From: Colwellia sp. PAMC 20917
Lineage (GTDB): Bacteria; Pseudomonadota; Gammaproteobacteria; Enterobacterales; Alteromonadaceae
Reading direction: 5' to 3'
Assembly: GCF_001767295.1 (NCBI RefSeq)
Contig: NZ_CP014944.1
Coordinates: forward strand, 3,782,001 to 3,846,000
DNA: 64,000 nucleotides
Position numbers and translations under genes: made by a program. The notes beneath the pieces are model-generated. The model made no database searches. It was given only the letters and a program-made list of their open reading frames with translations, and had not been told where the DNA came from. The number at the start of each line of letters is the position of its first letter. The first letter of the stretch is position 1. This document shows, piece by piece, positions 58,789 through 64,000 of this stretch.

Positions 58789-58810
58789 GCCTTTTAGCAT
58801 AGGAGTGTTA

Positions 58811-59134
58811 ATGAAATTATTGATCAAGCTTTGTGTTGTTTTAATCGTTTTACTAAATACAACATCTTGCGTTACAACATCAACCTATGGAGCAACCTTC
58901 GAGCCTATAGCTAAGACTAACGATATTTATACTTTAAAGATTTACTACGGAGGCCCACCTCCCCAATGGGCTACAGATGTAAAATTTCAAGAAGGAACTG
59001 ATTCAGCTTTATATGAAAAAGCTATGGCGTTTATTGCAAAAACTCCAGAATATAATAGCTATAAAGTTGTTGATATTGAACATAGTAATATCCCAAGTTA
59101 CTACAAATATAGTGTTCATTTTCTTCGTAATTAG
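58811..59134 (+). CDS. Small lipoprotein (cassette gene)
   Basis: 107 residues from the ATG at 58811 (AGGAG six bases before); the GTG at 58787 lies inside the attC and is rejected. Lipoprotein signal VLIVLLNTTSCVTT with Cys near 19. The mature part is beta-rich (YTLKIYYGGPPPQWATDVKF, then YNSYKVVDIEHSNIP). No family recognised. Ends next to an attC-like element. Confidence 0.75.
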   Translation: MKLLIKLCVVLIVLLNTTSCVTTSTYGATFEPIAKTNDIYTLKIYYGGPPPQWATDVKFQEGTDSALYEKAMAFIAKTPEYNSYKVVDIEHSNIPSYYKYSVHFLRN

Positions 59135-59135
59135 C

Positions 59136-59217
59136 AAATAACAAGGTATTCCAAAGGACTAAAAAAGCTGGCCATTGCTCGTGCCTCGCTTATTTTAGCT
59201 TCTGAATGGGCGTTAGG
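59136..59217 (+). repeat. attC-like site 12 (last of the array)
   Basis: AAATAACAAGGTATTCCAAAGG with a good R'' box, central AGCTGGCCATTGCTCGTGCC, TCGCTTATTTTAGC, and a shortened 3' side CTTCTGAATGGGCGTTAGG. The right arm of the central stem is missing. Confidence 0.82.
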
Positions 59218-59241
59218 TATACAGGTAAACAAAGGTGCAAT

Positions 59242-59700
59242 ATGGATATTAAGCTTGGCGAATTAAGACATGAAGCTGTAATTTTTTTGTTACAAGAACA
59301 TCATGAAGATATGCTAGCTCACTCACCTCCAGAAAGTGTTCACGCGCTAGATTTACGTGCACTTGAACACCCCGATGTAACGTTCTGGAGTTTATGGGTT
59401 AATCAAGATTTAGCTGGTATTGGCGCTATAAAAGAACTTGATAAAGATCATTGCGAGATAAAGTCTATGCGCACATCGACCAAGTTTTTACGTAAAGGTA
59501 TTGCTCGTAAGATATTAGAGCATATCGTTGAACAAGCGACTCTTCGTTCGTATAAAAGATTAAGTTTGGAAACGGGTACTATGGATGCGTTTATTCCAGC
59601 ACAAAAACTTTATCAACAATTTGGTTTTCAACCATGTGCCCCTTTTGGTAACTATCAAGAAGATCCATATAGTATGTTTATGTCAAAGGCTATTGAGTAA
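59242..59700 (+). CDS. GNAT-family N-acetyltransferase (last cassette-like gene)
   Basis: 152 residues from the ATG at 59242 (AAAGG five bases upstream); the ATG at 59206 lies inside the attC and is rejected. GNAT motifs: VTFWSLWVNQDLAGIGAIKE, then KSMRTSTKFLRKGIARKILE with the acetyl-CoA loop RKGIAR, then LETGTMDAFIPAQKLYQQFG. Resembles small soluble acetyltransferases acting on amines or amino acids. It is preceded by an attC-like element but not followed by one, so it may sit at the array edge. Confidence 0.92.
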   Translation: MDIKLGELRHEAVIFLLQEHHEDMLAHSPPESVHALDLRALEHPDVTFWSLWVNQDLAGIGAIKELDKDHCEIKSMRTSTKFLRKGIARKILEHIVEQATLRSYKRLSLETGTMDAFIPAQKLYQQFGFQPCAPFGNYQEDPYSMFMSKAIE

Positions 59701-60166
59701 ATGTGTGACACATAATATCAACTGTGAAGTGCGACAAAATAGCGATATAAAGTCTAATCCGAATCAACTTTAACCTACAAGAGTTAATGTCCGCAGTTGA
59801 GGTAATAATAAACGTACGCTTGCCTGCTTAACCGTCTGCTGCTTAAGTAAAGTTGTCGTTTAAATGACAATTACCTACGCCAGCTATTATCTTGAAGCAG
59901 TCATTAACTCAAGCATCTTGTGCAACCATAAAATTCTGATTTATTGACACGATTTTCATTTTAATGACTCCTCCACAATCCCCCAGATAAATTATTAATA
60001 TCAACCTTAATTTCCAGCGTAAGAAAAATGTCACAACCTTGTCATTTAATAAATCGGCAATATTCCTGAAACTTAATTGTCATATTTAGCCATTAATATT
60101 ATCGACATTAATTTTAGGGGTAATCAAATAAGATCTGATTAGCTCAAACAAAGGCAAAAGGTTTTT
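59701..60166. promoter_or_regulatory. Control region of the TonB operon with a PHO-box-like repeat
   Basis: 466 bases without a gene. At 60028-60045 ATGTCACAACCTTGTCAT holds TGTCA twice exactly 11 bases apart, a strong resemblance to the PhoB box. Another TTGTCAT lies at 60077-60083. No attC is visible after 59700. No convincing Fur box was found. Confidence 0.55.
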
Positions 60167-60958
60167 ATGACTCTTTCGAAAATTGCACAAGCTTGTTTAT
60201 TACTGAGCTTAAGCACAACTAGCTTAATTAGCGATGCAACACCCACACTAGCCGATAATGATAAACAGCTCAGCCAAGTCGTTGATGCTGGTCAAGAAAT
60301 CAACCAATCGGCCAGTCAGTCTCAACAGCGTGTTAATGACATTAACGAGCAAATACAAACGAAGTCACAACAGTTTAAAACCATTAACAAGGAAATTGAT
60401 GGCTTAACTGTTTATAACCAGCAAATGAAAACCCAAGTGGCGAACCAATTGAAAGAGCTTGACCAAATCGCAGTGTCAATGGAACAAGTGAGCATTATAG
60501 AACGACAAGTTTCACCATTAATGGCGCGTATGATTGAAACCTTAGCAAACTTTATTACCTTGGATGTGCAATTTTTAACAACTGAGCGTAATAAACGTAT
60601 TGCTGATTTACACAGTATGATGGAACGCGCTGATGTTGCTATTTCTGAAAAGTTTCGCCGAGTACTCGCCGCTTATCAAATTGAAGTTGATTATGGGCGA
60701 ACAATAGAGGCGTATTCGGGCTTAATTGATATTGATGGTAGTGAGCAAAATGTTGATTTCCTCAGAATTGGCCGCGTAAGTCTAGTGTATCAAACACGTG
60801 ACGGTCAAAAGTTAGGTTTGTGGGATAACGCTTCTAGATCATGGCAGCCTCTTTCAGCGCAATATCGTTTAGATATTAATAAAGGATTACGCATTGCTCG
60901 TAAACAACTTGCCCCCGATTTAATTATTGTCCCCGTAACGCAAAACTCGGCCGAATAA
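60167..60958 (+). CDS. DUF3450 periplasmic protein
   Basis: 263 residues with a signal peptide cleaved near ISDATP. A long coiled coil spans residues 30-125 (DAGQEINQSASQSQQRVNDI, then KTQVANQLKELDQIAVSMEQ). A compact C-terminal domain follows (EVDYGRTIEAYSGLIDIDG, then LRIGRVSLVYQTRDGQKLG). DUF3450 proteins head TonB2/TtpC operons and probably contact the periplasmic part of TtpC. First gene of a five-gene-plus operon with 2-27-base gaps. PHO-box-like repeat upstream. Confidence 0.95.
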   Translation: MTLSKIAQACLLLSLSTTSLISDATPTLADNDKQLSQVVDAGQEINQSASQSQQRVNDINEQIQTKSQQFKTINKEIDGLTVYNQQMKTQVANQLKELDQIAVSMEQVSIIERQVSPLMARMIETLANFITLDVQFLTTERNKRIADLHSMMERADVAISEKFRRVLAAYQIEVDYGRTIEAYSGLIDIDGSEQNVDFLRIGRVSLVYQTRDGQKLGLWDNASRSWQPLSAQYRLDINKGLRIARKQLAPDLIIVPVTQNSAE

Positions 60959-60968
60959 GGAATAACCC

Positions 60969-62363
60969 ATGAAAAAATTACTTCTATTAATATCGGCAAT
61001 AACTTTGTCAGCTGTTTCAGTATTCAGTGGCAATGCCATCGCGCAACAAGCAACGAGTTTAGATGACTTACTGTCACAATTAGCGCAAGGAAAAATTGCA
61101 CAAAGTAAGCAAAATCAGGATAGAGAAGCAGAATTCAATGCGAAAAAAAGCCAACAAATCCAATTATTAAACCAAGCAAGACAGCAGCGAGATCAAGCGA
61201 TTAACTTAAGTACACAACTTGAAAAAAACTTTCAAGATAACGATGTAACCTTAGGTAATAATACCGATGCGCTTAATAAGCGTATGGGTGAATTAAAAGA
61301 ATTGTTTGGTGTATTACAACAAGTCGCTGGCGATACGCGCAGTAAATTTCAAACTTCTGTTATTTCAGCACAAATTCCTGGTCGAGGTCAGTTTCTTGAT
61401 GAGTTTGCACAAAGTATGGGCTCCTCATCAAAATTAGCCTCCATTGAAGAAATTGAACGTTTGTGGTTTGAACTACAACGTGAAATGACACAAAGTGGAA
61501 AAGTACATAAATTTAGCCGAGAAATTGTGTTAGCAAACGGTGAGAAAAGCCAAGCAGATGTGGTGCGTGTTGGTGGTTTTAATCTGGTTTCACAAGGAAA
61601 GTACCTTGAATATATTGATGAAACAGCTTCTGTTGCCCAATTAATGAGACAACCCTCAAGTCGTTATTTAACAAGTGCTAATGCACTCACTTCAAGCACT
61701 AATCAAGTCGTTCCTTTTGCTTTAGACCCAACAGGTGGTTCAATCTTAGGATTATTAGTACAAGCACCTGACTTACAAGAACGCGTTGAACAAGGTGGTG
61801 CGGTTGGTTATGTTATTTTAGCGATTGGTCTCATTGGTTTACTGATTGCGATTGAACGTTTTATCACACTCTTTTTCATTGGCAGTAAAGTCAATCGTCA
61901 ATTAAAGAGCGAGCAAGCATCAAATGACAATCCACTGGGTCGGGTTATGTTAGTCCAAGATAAAAACCCCCTTGATAACGTTGAAACCTTAGAGTTAAAG
62001 CTCTCTGAAAGTATTTTAAAAGAAGTCCCTGTATTAACAACTCGGCTCACTTTCATCAAAATCATTTCAGTAGTTGCGCCTTTAATTGGTTTGTTAGGCA
62101 CAGTTACAGGGATGATCAATACCTTTCAAGCGATTACCTTATTTGGCACAGGTGACCCTAAATTAATGGCAGGTGGTATTTCTCAAGCGTTAGTAACAAC
62201 GGTACTGGGCTTAGTTGTTGCTATTCCCATGGTCTTTATTTCTACACTGCTCAACACCCGAAGTCGCGGTATTATTAATATTTTACAACAACAAAGTGCA
62301 GGGATTTTAGCCGAACGCTCAGAAAACTCTGAAAAACCGCTGACATCAAAGCAAGGAGCATAA
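60969..62363 (+). CDS. ttpC: TtpC-like MotA/TolQ/ExbB-family protein with periplasmic extension
   Basis: 464 residues with a signal peptide cleaved near NAIAQQ. A coiled-coil periplasmic domain runs to about residue 250 (KSQQIQLLNQARQQRDQAIN). Three transmembrane helices follow (VGYVILAIGLIGLLIAIERF, IISVVAPLIGLLGTVTGMIN, LVTTVLGLVVAIPMVFISTL). The last two carry the ExbB/TolQ core GLLGTVTGMINTFQA. TtpC of Vibrio TonB2 systems has this layout and is needed for energy transfer to TonB2. Cytoplasmic membrane. Eleven bases after DUF3450 and three before ExbB. Confidence 0.9.
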   Translation: MKKLLLLISAITLSAVSVFSGNAIAQQATSLDDLLSQLAQGKIAQSKQNQDREAEFNAKKSQQIQLLNQARQQRDQAINLSTQLEKNFQDNDVTLGNNTDALNKRMGELKELFGVLQQVAGDTRSKFQTSVISAQIPGRGQFLDEFAQSMGSSSKLASIEEIERLWFELQREMTQSGKVHKFSREIVLANGEKSQADVVRVGGFNLVSQGKYLEYIDETASVAQLMRQPSSRYLTSANALTSSTNQVVPFALDPTGGSILGLLVQAPDLQERVEQGGAVGYVILAIGLIGLLIAIERFITLFFIGSKVNRQLKSEQASNDNPLGRVMLVQDKNPLDNVETLELKLSESILKEVPVLTTRLTFIKIISVVAPLIGLLGTVTGMINTFQAITLFGTGDPKLMAGGISQALVTTVLGLVVAIPMVFISTLLNTRSRGIINILQQQSAGILAERSENSEKPLTSKQGA

Positions 62364-62366
62364 ACC

Positions 62367-62897
62367 ATGATCCTCTTCATCGAAATGATGAATCGTATCC
62401 AAGAATTTTTGGATACGGGGGGGCTAGTGTTAAGCGTTATCGCCGCGGTTATTTGTTTAATGTGGTTACTTATTTTTGAACGATTATTTTTTTACTTGCA
62501 CAGTTATAAAACGGTGAAAGAAAACATCATTAAAAGTTGGTTTAAACGCCCAGAACGACATTCATGGAATGCCCAGCACATAAGAATTGCTCATATTTCA
62601 AGAGCCACCGAAATGCTTAAAACTAACGTTACCTTAATTCAATGTTTAGTTGTCTTGTGTCCACTGCTTGGTTTGATGGGCACGGTAACCGGTATGATTG
62701 AAGTGTTTGATGTTATGGCAATCTCGGGCAGCGGTAATGCACGGTCAATGGCTTCAGGCGTTTCGCGCGCGACTATTCCAACAATGGCAGGCATGGTGGG
62801 CTCATTGTCTGGTGTATTTATGGTGACATGGTTACAGCGTAAAACGAAACGTAGAACCGAGCAAATGGAAGACAGCCTTCCGATGGCTCACCAATAA
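62367..62897 (+). CDS. exbB: ExbB-type proton channel subunit
   Basis: 176 residues. Helix 1 spans about 14-37 (GGLVLSVIAAVICLMWLLIF); helices 2 and 3 contain CLVVLCPLLGLMGTVTGMIE and VSRATIPTMAGMVGSLSGVF. With ExbD it forms the proton-driven motor that energises TonB. It lacks the long periplasmic extension of the preceding TtpC, consistent with a TonB2-type complex that uses both. Confidence 0.94.
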   Translation: MILFIEMMNRIQEFLDTGGLVLSVIAAVICLMWLLIFERLFFYLHSYKTVKENIIKSWFKRPERHSWNAQHIRIAHISRATEMLKTNVTLIQCLVVLCPLLGLMGTVTGMIEVFDVMAISGSGNARSMASGVSRATIPTMAGMVGSLSGVFMVTWLQRKTKRRTEQMEDSLPMAHQ

Positions 62898-62924
62898 TTA
62901 GCAGTTTAATTAAGGAGTAACGTT

Positions 62925-63338
62925 ATGCGTTCTCAATTATCAAATATTTTACAAGAACAAGAAGAAGCCGAAGAAATTAACATGACGCCTATGTTGGACG
63001 TGGTCTTCATTTTATTGATATTTTTTATTGTTACTGCCTCGTTTGTTAAAGAAGCGGGTATTGAAGTGAATCGACCAGAAGCGGCTACTGCCGTTAAAAA
63101 GGAACGTGCCAATATCTTAGTAGCAATTAGTGATAAAGGCGATATTTGGATCAATAAGCGTCGTATTGATATTCGAGCCGTACAAGCCAATATTGAACGC
63201 TTAAAGGCAGAAAACCCTCAGGGTACTGTTGTTATTCAAGCCGATAAAGCATCGACAACTGATACGTTAATTAAAGTGATGGACGCTGCTCGTTCAGCGG
63301 GTGTTTTTGATGTTTCAATTGCAGCTCAAGAGGGATAA
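62925..63338 (+). CDS. exbD: ExbD-type subunit
   Basis: 137 residues. A single transmembrane helix near 20-42, MTPMLDVVFILLIFFIVTAS, carries the proton-relaying aspartate. The periplasmic domain follows (ILVAISDKGDIWINKRRIDI, then VVIQADKASTTDTLIKVMDA). Partner of the ExbB just upstream; AAGGAG precedes the start. Four bases before tonB. Confidence 0.95.
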   Translation: MRSQLSNILQEQEEAEEINMTPMLDVVFILLIFFIVTASFVKEAGIEVNRPEAATAVKKERANILVAISDKGDIWINKRRIDIRAVQANIERLKAENPQGTVVIQADKASTTDTLIKVMDAARSAGVFDVSIAAQEG

Positions 63339-63341
63339 ATC

Positions 63342-63971
63342 ATGGCAACCGTGATGAACACTCCTGCCCGTTACAGCATAGGTTTATTACTTGCTGTGGT
63401 GATGACTTTCTTTCTTTTATGGGGGATGCAAGCGCTTATTTCTGGTGGTAATAATGCCTTGACTGAAGCGCCTCGCGGTAATGTGCTCGACTTTATTAGA
63501 TTGAAAAAAGAGCAGCAACTGACAAAAAAAGAACGAAAACCACAAAAACCACCAGCGCCTAAAGCACCACCACCGCAAATGCAGCAACCACAAATGCAAC
63601 AAGCTAACCCCAATGCATTAAGTACTGCTAGCGGGTTTGGTGCTGATATTCAAACTGATTTAAGTTTAGCCGGGGGCTTAAGTTTAAGTGGCGGTGATGG
63701 CGACTATTTGCCAATAGTGAAAGTCTCACCTATTTACCCACGTCGTGCTCAATCTCGGGGCATTGAAGGGTATGTTATTGTTGAATTTATTGTCACTAAA
63801 AATGGTTCAGTGCGAGACGCTATAGTTGTTGAAGCTAAACCTGAAGGTATTTTTGATCAAGCGGCAATGGCGGCAGCATTAAAATTTAAGTACAAACCAC
63901 GGGTAGTTGATGGTGTCGCTATGGAAGTTGCTGGCGTGCAGAATAAAATTTCTTTCCAAATAGAAGGCTAA
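63342..63971 (+). CDS. tonB: TonB energy-transducer protein
   Basis: 209 residues. N-terminal anchor at about 12-30 (IGLLLAVVMTFFLLWGMQAL), proline-rich spacer at about 60-85 (KPPAPKAPPPQMQQPQMQQ), and a C-terminal TonB domain from about 125 (YPRRAQSRGIEGYVIVEFIV, then AAMAAALKFKYKPRVVDG). It spans the periplasm and hands energy to outer-membrane receptors. Shorter spacer than E. coli TonB, typical of TonB2 proteins. The nearest receptor in the window is at 41848. Confidence 0.95.
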   Translation: MATVMNTPARYSIGLLLAVVMTFFLLWGMQALISGGNNALTEAPRGNVLDFIRLKKEQQLTKKERKPQKPPAPKAPPPQMQQPQMQQANPNALSTASGFGADIQTDLSLAGGLSLSGGDGDYLPIVKVSPIYPRRAQSRGIEGYVIVEFIVTKNGSVRDAIVVEAKPEGIFDQAAMAAALKFKYKPRVVDGVAMEVAGVQNKISFQIEG

Positions 63972-63981
63972 GGAGTCGGTG

Positions 63982-64000
63982 ATGACTAAAATGACAACAT
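63982..64000 (+). CDS. Start of the next operon gene (3' truncated by the window)
   Basis: ATG at 63982 after AGGAG (63971-63975), eight bases beyond the tonB stop. Only the first six codons are visible. In related DUF3450-TtpC-ExbB-ExbD-TonB operons a TPR protein usually follows, so that is the expected product, but nothing in the bases shown proves it. Confidence 0.5.

Noticed and set aside
49220-59217. The spaced repeats as a CRISPR array.
   Set aside because: Units are about 100 bases, diverged, separated by whole genes, and have attC-like stems and GTT boxes. No cas genes.
59940-60010. A possible Fur box upstream of the TonB operon (AGATAAATTATTAATATCA).
   Set aside because: Only a loose match to the Fur palindrome; the PHO-like direct repeat nearby is a better fit.

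Overview
The window looks like a chromosome segment from a marine gammaproteobacterium of the Alteromonadales, most like Colwellia, Thalassotalea or relatives. It is AT-rich. It carries many exported multihaem cytochromes, TonB systems with DUF3450, DUF3718 and DUF4331 families, and integron-type cassettes typical of that group. The assignment comes from gene content and style, not from a database search.

Region 1 (2-27430) is a co-directional cluster with mostly tiny gaps or overlaps. It starts with a partial cyclic-nucleotide-binding/4x[4Fe-4S] protein and a membrane anchor of the b-cytochrome kind. Next come an FHA-like/decahaem c fusion, a lipoprotein with two HbpS/GlcG-like domains, an outer-membrane barrel, a decahaem cytochrome with an LVIVD propeller tail and a c554-like pentahaem cytochrome. 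A TPR-barrel protein, a FecR-domain protein and a 2371-residue lipoprotein with nine near-identical 95-residue repeats follow. The cluster ends with a metallo-beta-lactamase-fold hydrolase, a CHASE2 adenylate cyclase and an MscS channel with a C-terminal cyclic-nucleotide-binding domain. I read it as an envelope electron-transfer chain of about 25 c-type haems joined to a cAMP signalling module. This is the best candidate here for an undescribed system.

Region 2 (27431-36280) holds a decayed IS3-family transposase, nadA, a tRNA-Ser, and an ECF sigma/anti-sigma pair followed by DUF4331, a cadherin-like lipoprotein, a TPR protein and a HupE/UreJ-like membrane protein. Region 3 (36300-49206) has katG on the minus strand, a duplicated beta-helix-like lipoprotein beside a TonB-dependent receptor, and an alpha/beta-hydrolase-fold protein lacking the usual nucleophile serine. 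It also has a DUF3718 protein, a cupredoxin-like protein, the deletion scar of a GGDEF/EAL-type gene, and a porin.

Region 4 (about 49210-59700) is a cassette array. Small plus-strand genes are each followed by an approximately 100-bp attC-like element sharing a conserved core and ending in a GTT-containing box. No integron integrase is visible, so it looks like an attC cluster lacking integrase (CALIN), or the far part of a larger array. It is interrupted by an IS91-type element with its own tyrosine recombinase, and by an IS110/IS1111-type element sitting exactly at the end of one attC. Region 5 (60167-end) is a DUF3450-TtpC-ExbB-ExbD-TonB energy-transduction operon running off the window. 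Both this operon and the receptor operon of region 3 have 11-bp-spaced direct repeats resembling PHO boxes upstream, which suggests a phosphate-linked uptake system.
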